In this document: positions 33,708 through 45,460 of the stretch, piece after piece
How positions within the stretch are numbered: the stretch's first letter is position 1
How the letters are laid out: every line of letters starts with the position of its first letter
DNA from: Saururus chinensis
Lineage: Eukaryota > Streptophyta > Magnoliopsida > Piperales > Saururaceae
Reading direction: 5' to 3'
Assembly (NCBI GenBank): GCA_035235625.1
Contig: CP141149.1
Span: forward strand, 2,141,001-2,205,000
DNA: 64,000 nucleotides
The notes under the pieces: generated by a model
Database searches by the model: none
The model's input: the letters and a program-made list of their open reading frames with translations, nothing else
Told to the model about the DNA's origin: nothing
Program-made: the position numbers and the translations under genes

Positions 33708-35203
33708 TTTAAATTAGTAATTAAAAATACTGCCAAATCAAACAAACTTCACATGTACCCCTTTATGGGGACAATATAGAAATATCAATTCAGAAATATA
33801 AACATATTGTACTATTACCTAGCTATAAATAGGAAAATAATGATATTTTTTTTCTAAGATACCTACCCTGAAGGATCCTAGTAGGCTACATTCACCCCCT
33901 TACGACCTGTACCTAAGTAGAGTTAATTGGATATGCTGGTACTTTAAGCTAGTTTGGGACGACAAAAGAGGTGCTCGGGCCCTGGTTGCCTCAAAAGAAA
34001 AAAAAAGAAATATTTAAGCAAGTAGTTATCAGTCATGACAAAGCAAACAAACATCACATAGACATAACCCATTGTGGGGAGAATATATAAAAAAAAAATC
34101 AGAAATATAAATACATTGTTGTATGATTTATCTATAAATATAAAAAATAATGATAGTTTCTCTTTTAAGTCTCCTAAGATGAAGGATACTACTTGAATAC
34201 TTTCCCAACTTTAGATTGGTACCTAAGTAAAGCTAGTTGGATATGGGGGTATTTTAGGAAAGTAAAAGTGGTGTTCGGGCCCTCTTTGGCTCAAAAGAAA
34301 ATCTTTATTTAATATTTAAGCTAGAACTTGCCATACGCTGAAGCAAACAACCATCACATGCTCATAACGCATTATTGGGACAATATAGACAAATCAAATC
34401 ATAAAGGTAAACCTCTTGTAGTTTTACTTACCTATAAATATAGAAAATAGTGATTGTTTCATTTTAAAGTGCCTAACCTCAAGGTTCTCACCAAGGTACT
34501 TTTGTCAGCTCAAGACCACTACTTCAGCAAACTATTTTAGATATGCTGGTAGTATGGGACAGCAAAAGCGGTGTCCAGGTCCTAGTTTCCTTAAAAGAAA
34601 AGTTTTATTTAATATTTAATCTAGTAGTTCCGAGTACTGACGAAGCACACAACGTTACAAACACATATCCCATTATAGGGACAATATAGAAAAATTAAAT
34701 CAGAAATGTATACGTATTATAGAATTACTTTGATATAAATATACAAAATAATGATCATTTCTCTTTTAAGGCTCCTACCCTGAAGGATTCCACTCGGGTA
34801 CTTTTGCTAACTTAAAGACTGCTACCTGAGCAGAGTGACTTGGATATGCAGGTAGTTTGGGACAGCGAAAGACGTGCTAGGTTCCTGGTTGACTCAAAAG
34901 AAAAACTTTATTTAATATTTATGATAGTAGTTGCCTATACAGCTGAAAGAAACAAACATCACATATACATACCCCATAAACGGGACAATATAGACAAATC
35001 ACACCAGAAATGTAAACAGATAGAAAATAATGATCATTTCTCTTTTTAGGCTCCTATCCCAAAGGATCCCACTAGGGTACTTTCGTCAGCTAAAGACCGG
35101 TACCTTAATAGAGCTAGTTTGATATACGGGTAGTTTGGTAAAGTGAAAGAGGTGTGAGGTGTTAGGGCCCTCTTGCATGAAAACAAAAACGTTATTTAAT
35201 ATT
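33708..35203 (+). repeat. Satellite array, segment 5 (about 5 units)
   Basis: Regular units with GGATC(C/A) landmarks at about 33874, 34183, 34785 and 35064. The array stops in the GTTATTTAATATT landmark, where MULE 1 begins. Confidence 0.9.
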
Positions 35204-35494
35204 GAGTTTTTTCAATATTGCCTGGCCAAAGAATGAAATATTCCATATTCTTTGGATTTTAAACGGAAATGTTATATAACTTATTTGTTTACCAAAATGC
35301 TCTTAGGTTTCCACTATATCAGGTTTTAATGTATCGAGTAATTAAGGAAATAAACTGGAACAGTGTTGTGCCGTTCCGATGTTCTGGTAGTTATCGAAAG
35401 TGATCGGAACTCGCTGGCGGGAGCTGACCGGGGTGACTCACTAGCGAGAGTTGAGGAACAAGAAAAAAATATTTTTTGACACCGCAGACGCTAT

Positions 35495-38460
35495 GTGAGT
35501 GCTCCAAAGGCTGCATTTCGCAAAAATAATCCTTCTTTCACACCAATAATGGATAGGATTGGTATTTGCATCCATTATAACGGAGAGGTAGACAATGATG
35601 GCATGTGTATTGGTGGAATGACATGGTTGATGAACATTCATCCGTATGTGAGCTTCAGCGAGCTGCTAGTGCAAGTCAAACCACAACTTTCTGTCAATGG
35701 TAATGTCCATTTAAAGTATTTAATTTCATCCTCTCAATCATCCATAACATATGAATTACAAGACGATGAGGACTTCTAATTAGTGTTCTCCATTCATAAG
35801 AAGGCGAATAAGGAGGTGTTAAAATTGTATGACGAGATGAAACAACCCGACAATGGTAATAAATCACCATCACCCTCCGTAGAAAGGAACCAGACAGTAA
35901 ATAGAACTGAATCACCCGTCATAATAGCTCATCCTAGCTCTAATGTCGTATTTCATCCTGGATTCAATGAAACTTAGTTCACCTTCGAAACTGTCAAGTA
36001 ACAATGAATCTTTAGATTATACGCAATTGGAAGATTTCATGTACTGGAGACCACGATATTGAACATATCGTGTTAAGGCTAATTAATATTGTGTGAAGTA
36101 ATATACATGACGCATAATATATCGCATTAGTAATTACACGATATACACATGCGATATAACAAATATAGTTGTAACGTAGATATAATAACACGATATGCAT
36201 TCATGTCATGGTTTCGAAAACATGTTTTGAAATTTAAGCGTGTTAACAGAATACATGATGTCGACTGATGTCGCATTTTTTGACACGATAATGTGCAATG
36301 CAGATTGGGAGATCCTTGAAACTTGCCCTCGACAAATCCATGTCAATCATCTTTTACCAATCCAACGAGTATAGAACCTGAAATAGTGGTCAACAGAATA
36401 GACCAGAGGAATGGTTGCCAAGGATGGGTGGGACAAGGACTGCATTTGATAACTATGAACGTCCATACAACCCTTGTAATTACGTCGGTGGACAAGCAAA
36501 GAAGTTGAAAATATGTGGGGTGAGGATCTGTGGTACGATAATGATATAGTGGACATAGAATGTATGTCCGACCACGAAGAATATGGAAACAATGAGGTTC
36601 CCAATAACATCGACATTGAGGCAGAGGCAGATTGGGATACAGTTGATGATTTAAACATGTTGGAACCGAATATTGGCGAAGGCTAGCTAATGACGGGCAG
36701 TTTGCAAGCTAAGGATTACCAGAATCTCCTCGAATTAGGTGAATGTTTTCTAAGCCTGTTGCATTTCAAGTGGGTCCTGATCGACTTAGCAATAAAGGCT
36801 AATTTCACATATCATGTTGTGAATGAAAATTGGAATACGTATGCCGCAAAGTGCTCTAATGATTCTTGTAGCTGGTACATAAGGGCTTCAAATATAGGAG
36901 ATCACGTGACTACCACAAGGTTAGTGATGACTCATTCATGTAGAACCCAAAGGAAGTCAACTGACCATCCCCTAGCATCGCACCTGTGGATAGTGAGAAA
37001 ATGTTATGTCCTCTTTAAAGACTTGGTGGACATTACACCTAAGAGCATAGCAAGTTATATATTGAAGCACTAGGGCATAACTGCCAACTACAAGAAATGT
37101 TGGTGTGCAGGTAATGCATGAGAAGAATCGAAGTGTTGATTTAGTGTCACGATATGTTAGTTTAGCATGTTATCATTTATAAGCTTAAACTATAGTCTGA
37201 ATATGCACTCACATGACATACGTCAATATCGTGTTACCATAAAATGGCCACTCATAATGTATGGATTCCAATCACACGAAAACATAAAATGTTGTGCGAT
37301 CAGGAACATGATGTAAGCCGGTGTCATATAACATTTACTAAATTGTATTCGGTCGTGCAAGTAAAGCTCTGACTGATTTAATAGATGGTGACCCATACGA
37401 ATCTTACCACTTACTTCATTCTTATGGGAGGCAGATAGAATATATAAATCCGGGAAATGTAGTTGTGCCAATGAGATCATGTGATATTGCCGGTCCTATG
37501 GGTGGGTATGATTTCAAAAGAGTATTTTGGATGTTTGGCCTCGTTGCGACAGCTTTCAGAACAACCCTTGAGGCCGTTGTTAACGGTTGATGCAACTTTC
37601 TTGAAAGGAAAGTATCCTTGACAACTATTGATAGCAACTGCATTGGACAGGAACAATAATATGTTGTGTGTTGCATTTGGAGTGGTTGTGAATGAGTGCA
37701 AGAAAACTTGGTGCTGGTTTCTTGAGTTGCTTAGAAATAATCTATTCTCTCACCCTCCATCCAAGTTGGATACAATTATTTCCAGGTAAATGTATGAATT
37801 CTAGGGTAACTCGCTATTTCATTAGGTACATTGCATTCATAAGGCAATGTACATAGCGTGCGTTTGTTTATATGTGAGGGCTTCATATCATGTTAGTTTA
37901 AACACGTTAGTTTCATTCATCATGTAAATAGATACGATTTTACTTAACAATCGTATGACACATCGTGTAATCAAGAACACGAGCAAGTCATTTATCGTGC
38001 ACTCATACTCATGTTATTTTCTGCACAGGATGTGGTTAACCTTGTTGATCATACCTGCACATGTGAAAGATTTCAGCATCTAGGTTTACCATGTAACCAT
38101 GCAATCGCAGCAATTGATAATAGACACTTCTACGTGTCTGAGTATTGATAAAGATGATACTCTATTGAAATGTATAAATTGACCTATCGAGAGCCCTTAC
38201 ACCCAATGAAGGATCGACACCAGTGGGCCCCGGTTGGAGTTATGCCTAGATTCAGTCCCCTATCCCTCAAAAGCAGCAGGGGTGTCGACGAAAAAATTGA
38301 ATAGTCACAACCGCCTCTTAAAGCCTCACGAAAATGTGGAACATGTGGTCAATTGGGTCACAACGGCAAATGATGTACTAGCACACAAGGGGGGTCCCCC
38401 AATGTGGTAGATGTCCCATTGACAAGCCGAAGGAGGTCGAATAGTAGTGTACGAAAACAG
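35495..38460 (+). pseudogene. mudrA-like: MuDR-type transposase of MULE 1, core deleted
   Basis: Exon-like segments: 35495-36060, an N-terminal PB1-like domain (MDRIGICIHYNGEVDNDG, then LQDDEDF and a TAA); 36310-37110, an acidic linker, then the MuDR DNA-binding domain (FLSLLHFKWVLIDLAIKANF, YAAKCSNDSCSWYIRASN, GDHVTTTRLVMTHSC); 37330-37790, the start of the MULE domain with the first catalytic Asp (VDATFLKGKY, GAT at 37589); 38038-38400, a complete SWIM finger (CTCERFQHLGLPCNH) followed by a CCHC knuckle (CGTCGQLGHNGK, then a stop and C). Compared with MULE 2, about 520 bp holding the second Asp and the Glu of the catalytic triad are gone at about 37790. It would cut and paste the element from the nucleus-localised complex; here it is dead. 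Confidence 0.85.
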
Positions 38461-40870
38461 CGTAAGGAAGGGGAGCATCGATCAGGCTTGCCTTTTCCAC
38501 CCCCGTTTCAGCTGAAATTTTTCATATATGCATCGTGTTATCAATGACATGAAATATGTAATTAACATGTTCCTAAAAACGTGACATGTTGTATGTATGG
38601 TATACTATATATGTGTATCGTGTAAGTGACAACATGACCAAAAGGGTTTACATGTTACCAATTACACGATAATATACATCCATTATTAATTTTTATGTCA
38701 AAGTATCCTTTGCTTACATGATATTGGTCATATTGTGTGTTCGAACCGACGACAATTCCATGTTCGTAATGTTCCAATTGCCAAGGTGTTATTCTTGAGG
38801 CATCAATAACTTCAATAACCTTGCAGCCCATATCTGTCTTACCCTGCCTATATATATTAGGGTTAGGATTTGCATAATGCTCACTCACTGGTTCTTCGTG
38901 GAGACGAGTCATTCGGGAGATTGCTTTAGCGGCGGCTGGTGAATCAGTCTGCCATCAGATACAGTCCTCACCAATATCCGATGGTGGGCATGGTTCACTA
39001 GACGAAGATATATTATTGTCTCTAATGATCCGTCGCATGGGTCCGAGAGTCTGCAAGAAGAATGCATGCCAACTAATCGCTGGTGACGAGATGGATTGTT
39101 ATTTTCTCTGTATCTTTAAAGTTGTGTAAAGATTAGTTTTTTGGATGTAATAAATTAATAACAATCATATCTTTCTTCCCATTGAAAGTTGTCTTTCCCG
39201 TAAATCGAGAGTAAAAACATGACAAATTTTTGCTTACTAACACACTATCAATATTGGTCCCAACGACAAGTTGAAGGAGGTCGAATAATAGCGTATGCAA
39301 AAGGCATAAGGAAGGGGGGCATCAATCATGCTTACCTTTTCTACCACTGTTCTTCAGTTGAAAATTTTTGTATATGCATCATGTTATCAATAACATGAAA
39401 TATGTAATTAACGTGTTCCTAAAAACACGACATGTTGTACGTATGGTATACTATATATGTGTATCGTGTAAGTGATAACACGACCAAAAGGGTTTACGTG
39501 TTACTAATTACTCAATAATATACATCGAATATTAATTTATATGTCAAAGTGTCCTTTGCTTACACTATGTCAAAGTGTCCTTTGCTTATATTATATTGGT
39601 CATATCGTATGTTTGAACCCACGATAATTCCATGTTCGTAATGTTCCAATTGCCGAGGCATTATCCCCGAGGCATCAATACCTTCAATAACCTGGCAGTC
39701 CTTAATCGTCTCACCCTGCCTATATATATATTAGGGTTAGGGTTTGTAGAAGGCTCACTCACTAGTTCTTCATGGAAATGGGTCATTCGGGAGATTAGTT
39801 TAGCGGCGGCTGGTGAATCGGCCCGCCATCGGATACTGTCCTCACCTATATCCGTCAATGGACTTGTTTCACTAGACGGGGATAAATCAATGTCTCTAAT
39901 GATCCGTCACATTCGCACCTTATTCAATAGACTCCGATAGTGAATATTTTTTACAGTATATTTGAGAAGATTGCAAGGAGATCGCTCACACAATGATGTT
40001 CTTCGTGGAGACGTATCATTCTGGTGATTGTTGTAGCGATGACGGGTGAATCGGTGCACCTTGAGATACGGTCCTCACCTATATCCGATGGTGGGCATGT
40101 TTCACTATAAGGCGATATATCAATGTCTCTAATGATCCATCGCATTCATGCGCTATTCACTAGATGACACCTTATTCTTGAAATGATGGGTTCATGAGTC
40201 TACAAGGAGATCACACGCCAACTGATCACTGGCGACAAGTCTATAAAGATTAGTTTTTTGGATGTAATGAATTAATAATAGTTATATCTTTCTTCCCATT
40301 GAAAGTTGTCTTTCTCGTATAGTGGATGTAATGATACTTGTTGAAGCGTGCACTCCTTAACACGATATGTTCTTAAATCGTGTTACCGACCACACGGCAA
40401 TAATGAATATTTATTAGCTCATGACTACAATAATAAATATTTATGCTAGATGTGTAATCAATTAATGATATTTGTCATGTCATGCGATCGAACACACGAG
40501 AACTGCATTAATTTAAACACCTAATTCCCGAAGCGTCGCCACAATATTTGGGATTTCAATTAAATTAGAATCACCAATTCGCGAGGAGTCATTTCCACTT
40601 TCCAATTACACTATATATGAAATAATTTCCATATATATTTAACAGTTCATATCCCTCTCATCCTGTCTATATATATCAAAGTGACATCTGGGCTAACCCA
40701 ATTCATGAAGAGCACGAGACAGAGCCTTTGGGACATTGATATAGTGCCAGATGATAATTCGTCCCCTATAGTGGTGCGGTTCTAACCAGCCTCTGAAGGG
40801 GGGCGATTTACTACCCGGCGTTATTTCAATGTCACAAATGTTCCATCAAAATTGAACTTTATATGTAGAT
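38411..40870. repeat. Tandem duplicated module behind MULE 1 transposase
   Basis: Positions about 38413-39256 and 39257 onward are copies with an 844-bp offset (GACAAG at 38421 and 39265). Inside are copies of a roughly 150-bp module at about 38880-39040, 39765-39912 and 40000-40150, and a weaker one at about 40700-40850. The module is open on both strands. On the minus strand it reads like SPAAAKAISRMTRLHEE; on the plus strand like RRVIREIALAAAGES...SSPIS. Each is preceded on the plus strand by a CTATATATAT tract and TTAGGGTT. MULE 2 has related modules in the same place. Its function is unknown to me. Confidence 0.7.
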
Positions 40871-41185
40871 CAATTGTATAACACGACCTACACTATTATG
40901 ATCTGCTGCTTTCGTGACATATAGGTCATCAACATCCTCTGTAGTGGTTGTCCATAAACATATTTGATTTTGGTTAATGTTTGAAACTTTGCTATGACCA
41001 TCCTCATTCGAGAACCTTCGGCCGTCGGTTATAATCAATGACATGTGTCTTTTTCGTGTGTTTGAATACATGACATCGAAGATGTCCTAATACGAGATGC
41101 TTTGTCCACAGTAACACGACCTAACACGAGGTGGTGTGTATGCGATAACACGACCTAATAAGCGATTGTGAGAACTATAAGTTCC

Positions 41186-43050
41186 ACACCAAGTCGTCAA
41201 GTTCCTATAGCCACTAGCAATAGCACGTCGCCAAGTTCCTATAGCCACTAGCAATAGCACATTGCCAAGTTCCTATTGCCACTAGCAACACCACATCTGC
41301 CCCCTTTGTTGGTAGCAAGACTAGATCAGTAGTGAAGGTATGGCCTTGAATAGACAAGGAAGCCTTAGTGCACACCCCAGCGCTCCAAAGGTGTTTACCA
41401 TCGCAAATCAATACATCAAACAGATTGGAGTCTGACACATAACATCCAATTGTTATGCCACCTTATGATTGATGAAATTGTGGGTGGATCCACTATCGAT
41501 TAGGATGGCCACCTGTTGCCGCTTGAGGTAACCTTGCATACGCATGGTACGAAGAGTAAAGGCTCTGGAGAAGGTGTGCATAGAGATCTCTAGTAGCATG
41601 CTGTCAAAAGGGGAGTGCATCCACCAGAAGGAAAAAATTGTCCCTGTCGGCCTCCTCGGTGAGCAAGCTGCCCAAAAAAGAGCAATGGTGGCTGGGCACA
41701 AACTTCTCATCACATTTAAAGCACAATCCCTTTGAATACCTCTCATCTATTTGGGCAGATTGAAGTGATGCACTAGAGGGGCAGGATTGAAGCGATGCAC
41801 TGGAGGGGCAGAGGCTGGCTGGTTCGGCTGGTGGAGAGGCATGGCAGTGAGAGAGAGGAAGGTATTGGGCTAGGTTTAGGCCATGGAGAAGGGCCGAGTC
41901 GGCTTCTCGTCACTATCAGGCAAGCTTCTCATCCTCAATACATGCATGATGCACTACTTTTTGCATCAAAGTGCAGTGGAAGTGGCACATCTCATCCGAA
42001 ATATCAGGTTTGAGCTCCCTCTTGAAGGTCCCCACTAGGGAAGACGGTTGGCGGTCTTTATGAATTCAAAATAGTAGGCTTGCCCTATGCTAGCCTAGCG
42101 TAGGGTGGAAAGCATCTCATTAAAGTCTAGAAACTCGTTAGGACCAAACTGGACGTAGAGTTCATCGGCAAAAGAGGTACCAAGTCAGGAAGTGGACCTC
42201 CTTTTCAAAGCTCTGGAACCATATAGAAGCTTCACTGTCTAAGTGAAAAGTGGCTATGCACAATCGTTTAGCCTCGGAATGCGCTCCCTGGTAAGCAAAG
42301 AACTTCTCTGCCCTGTAAAGCCATTTCACCAGATCTTCATCCCCATTATAGTGAGGGAATTAAAGGTGAGCCAAACATGGTTCAGCCCTACACCGAGGTC
42401 CTTCACGAGACCCGAAGTAGTCCTCCCAGTCTTCCTTGAACTCATGGAACAAGTTTCGATGGTTCAACATCATTAAGGCATTTAACTGAACACCAGGGGG
42501 CATCGTGCGCCTAGGCCTACACGTCCCTCTTCTTTTGTCTAATCGAAGGTTCCAAAGCATATAGAATGGGGAGGAGGGTGCACATCTTTCTTGAACAACG
42601 TCTAAAGGCTGGGAGCACAAGATCCAAGGGGCTAGGAGGACTCGCCCATCTTAGCATGGACTGCCTACGATTTCGGTGAGTGAGGCACTGTAGGGACTGC
42701 CTGAAGCTTAGTGACCGCCTTGGTTAGTGGCTGAATTTGGGCGGTCATGGTTTCAAACATGGACAACACAACATCATTCTCCAATGTTTTGGGGATGTCC
42801 TCCACGTTCTCCTTCTCTATCTCAGGCTATGTCTTTGGTGCTTGCACTGGTTGCTTGCCTCGCGCCATGGCTGATTGTTGAAGTTTGATACAATGTTGTG
42901 TCCTGATTGGAACATGAACAATACCTAGCTTCAAGTAAGAGAAATGGGAGAAAATTGATGAAGGAAGAAGAAGAAGATAATCTCTTCTCTTTTTTCATAA
43001 AGAAACAAAGGAGGAAGGAAAATCCCTTATAAGGGAGGGCACAACTACTT
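41186..43050 (-). pseudogene. Ty3/gypsy gag-protease remnant
   Basis: Minus strand. At about 42874-42890 is a degraded Met primer site (TTGTATCAAACTTC) downstream of a partial LTR (42890-43050) with a CCTTATAAGGG box. Gag starts near 42867 (MARGKQPVQAPK). The gag core is legible at about 42370-42180 (KWLYRAEKFFAYQGA, then ATFHLDSEASIWFQSF) and a protease lies at 41746-41453 with the active site ILIDSGSTHNF, continuing in another frame at 41438-41214 to PTKGADVVL. Many stops and shifts. No reverse transcriptase. The style suggests a chromovirus-like gypsy. It cuts off the 3' end of MULE 1 on one side and meets satellite on the other. Confidence 0.75.
41192..41293. repeat. 34-bp minisatellite, three copies
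   Basis: CAAGTTCCTATAGCCACTAG recurs at 41198, 41232 and 41266 (third copy with TTG for TAG), an exact 34-bp period. It lies in the decayed protease frame just after GADVVL; 34 is not a multiple of three, so each copy shifts the frame. Confidence 0.85.
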
Positions 43051-44011
43051 ATGATCTTGCTAGGGTATAGCTTAAACCAATACTTGAGTAGAGCTAGTTA
43101 GATATGCGGGGAGTTTTGGACTCAGAGAGAAGTGTCAGGGCTGTGGTTGAGTCAAAAGAAAAAGTTTATTTAATATTTAAGATTGTAATTGACTATACAG
43201 TTGAAGCAAGCAAACATCACATACACATACCCCATTAAGGGAACAATATAGACAAATCAAATAAAAAATGTCATCCTATTGTAGTATTACTTAACTATAA
43301 AGATAGAAAATAAAGATTCTTTCTATTTTAAGGCACTTACCTTGAAGGATCCCACAATGGTACTTTTGCAAGTGCAAGACTGGTACTAAAGCAGAGCTAG
43401 TTAGTTATACGGGCAGCTTGGGCCAGTGTGAGAGCTGTTTGAGCCCTGGTTGCCTCAAATGTAAAACGTTTCTTAATATTAAAGCCAGTAGCTGCCCATA
43501 GAACCGAAGCAAAAAAAATCACATACACATACACCATTATGGGGAGAATATAGAAAAAAAATAGAAATGAAAACATATTGTAGTATTACCTAGCTATAAA
43601 TTTAGAAAATAATGATCATTTCTCTTTTAAGGCTCCTACCTTGAAAGATCCAACTAAGGTAATTTCACCCGATAAAGCATAGTGCCTTAGCATAGCTACT
43701 TGGATTTGTGGGTAGTTTGGGATGACAAATAAGGAGTTTGCGCCCATGTTGTCTCAAAAGAGAAACCTTATTTAATATATATGCAAGTAGTTCCCAACTA
43801 AAACGAAGCAAAAAAACTTCACATGCACACATCCCATTACGAGGACAATATATAGAAAACAAATAAGAAATGTAGACATATTTTAGTATTACTTAGCTGT
43901 AAATATTGAAATTAATGATCCTTTATGTTTTAATGCTCTTGCCCGGAAGGATCCCAATAGAGTACTTTGGCCAACTTAAGACCAATACTTGAGCAAAGCT
44001 AGTTGGATTTG
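43051..44011 (+). repeat. Satellite array, segment 6 (about 3 units)
   Basis: It resumes at GCTAGGGTATAGCTTAAACC and runs to AGTTGGATTTG, where the solo LTR is inserted. The last five bases, ATTTG (44007-44011), are the left target duplication. Confidence 0.9.
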
Positions 44012-44022
44012 TGATAAGTATG

Positions 44023-44110
<88 letters not shown>

Positions 44111-44141
44111 CATACTTATCACAAATCCAACTAGCTTTGCT
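43992..44141. repeat. 150-bp perfect palindrome with (AT)42 core
   Basis: Arms 43992-44024 and 44109-44141 (33 nt each) are exact reverse complements. The core 44025-44108 is 42 AT dinucleotides. The left arm is the true junction: 20 nt of satellite (AGCAAAGCTAGTTGGATTTG) plus the first 13 nt of the solo LTR. The right arm is an inverted copy of that junction and replaces the LTR bases that should lie there. Confidence 0.95.
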
Positions 44142-45460
44142 ATATATTATATACTTAGGTTAATTTAGAGTTAGTTATGGTTTATTTAGATTAAGATAGA
44201 TATTAGTATTTTAGTTTAATTATTAATGATTTGTAGTTATTAGTAGTTTAGACATGTATTTAAATCAAGTTAGAATTTTAGTTACTTTCTACATGTCTAA
44301 AGTATGATATTTTATATTTTATAAGTAAAGTACGTTTATCGAGGTACTTGGACGATGTTTGAAATAATTAAAAATAGTCTTGACATGCTTTAAAGTGATT
44401 TGGACAACTTTTCGGAGTTATAAACAAGTTGGAAATTGATATAGACATGAAGAAAAACTTAGTGAATAGAATATGGACTGTCCAAGAAAACTGTCCAGAT
44501 TGCAGAAACAGTGTAGCCGTTCGAATGGGCATGTAGGGCGTTCGAACGGCATAACGCGCAGTTTCCTTGTTTGACCCAAATTTCAATCCTTTTCATATTG
44601 GACTTCTTCCTATGGAACTTATGCCTATAAAAAGATATATTTGGCTTAAAATTGGGGGATTCCAGTAGATTTTATGAAGAGAAAAAGGAAGAAGAAGATG
44701 AAAGAGAACTCAAAGCTTTCAATGGAGATTCAAGTGCTTTCTTCTACAATGGAAGGCTAGACTTTTCTTTTACTTAGGAGTTGATGAAGCTATAGATAAG
44801 TTTCAGTTTCTTCTATTTTTAATTTAGATCTCAGTTGTGAATGATGACAATTGTATGATAAAAATTTCCTTTTTAATGGAAGAGCTTTTAATGTTTATTC
44901 AAATCTATGTTGATTTATTATCTTGTAGATGATAGATTGATGTGGTTTTGATATTTTCATCGATTCTAATTTCTGTGATTTAGATGAGATGGTTATACAA
45001 TAGTTTTAATGTTCAGATAATTAATGACTTGGATAAGTTATACTAAGATTAGATGGGTCATGCCTATAGCTAGTTTAGTGTAGATGATTCGTGCTATTGT
45101 CGAAGATAGTTCATGCCATAGAATTTAATTAATGATTATTTCTAAAGTAATTCTAGCTTATAGCTAAGAATACTTGTTCATATTCACACTAGATTTAGAT
45201 TAAAAGTTAAGAAATTGTTATGGTTCTATAGTGGATTCGATTTCCTAAGTAATTTTTATCATATTAAATCTCTTGTTTTTAAACTAGTTGATTCCTTTCC
45301 TTTACTTAATTAAAGTTTAAGTTTGTTTTAGTTTTCAATCAGCAAATTTCTCTTTAGATTTAGTGATAATCCATCCGTCCCTGAGGTTCGACAACCCTTA
45401 AATACTTATCCTAGTACAATTACCTTGTACACTTGCAAAGGGTTTAATTATAAACAATCA
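44012..45460 (+). mobile_element. Solo LTR of the Athila-type family
   Basis: Matches the LTRs at 13980 and 23956 from GGTTAATTTAGAGTTA onward, and ends AACAATCA at 45460. Five-base duplications ATTTG flank it (44007-44011 and 45461-45465), and the satellite unit reads straight across. It therefore arose by recombination between the two LTRs of a full element. The first ~130 bp are replaced by the (AT)42 palindrome. It is more diverged from both intact LTRs than they are from each other; its paired motif reads GTTCGAATGGG...GTTCGAACGGC. Confidence 0.93.

Larger units (their letters stand above)
35204..41185 (+). mobile_element. MULE 1 (MuDR-type DNA transposon), 3' end lost
   Basis: The left end is set at GAGTTTTTTC by comparison with MULE 2, which starts with the same bases at a nearby satellite position. 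The two elements are collinear over more than 5 kb, apart from a deletion in the transposase of MULE 1 and duplications in its 3' half. The right side of MULE 1 stops near 41185 against a gypsy remnant, so no terminal inverted repeat or 9-bp target duplication can be shown. Non-coding segments are rich in TAACACGAT/ATCGTGTTA motifs. Confidence 0.8.

Noticed and set aside
38850..39740. TTAGGGTTAGGG next to TATATATA as telomere-derived sequence
   Set aside because: Only one or two units at each site and always inside the MULE module, so more likely part of the module.
44012..44141. Simple microsatellite explanation for the AT tract
   Set aside because: A plain microsatellite does not explain the exact inverted copy of 33 nt of unique junction sequence on the far side.
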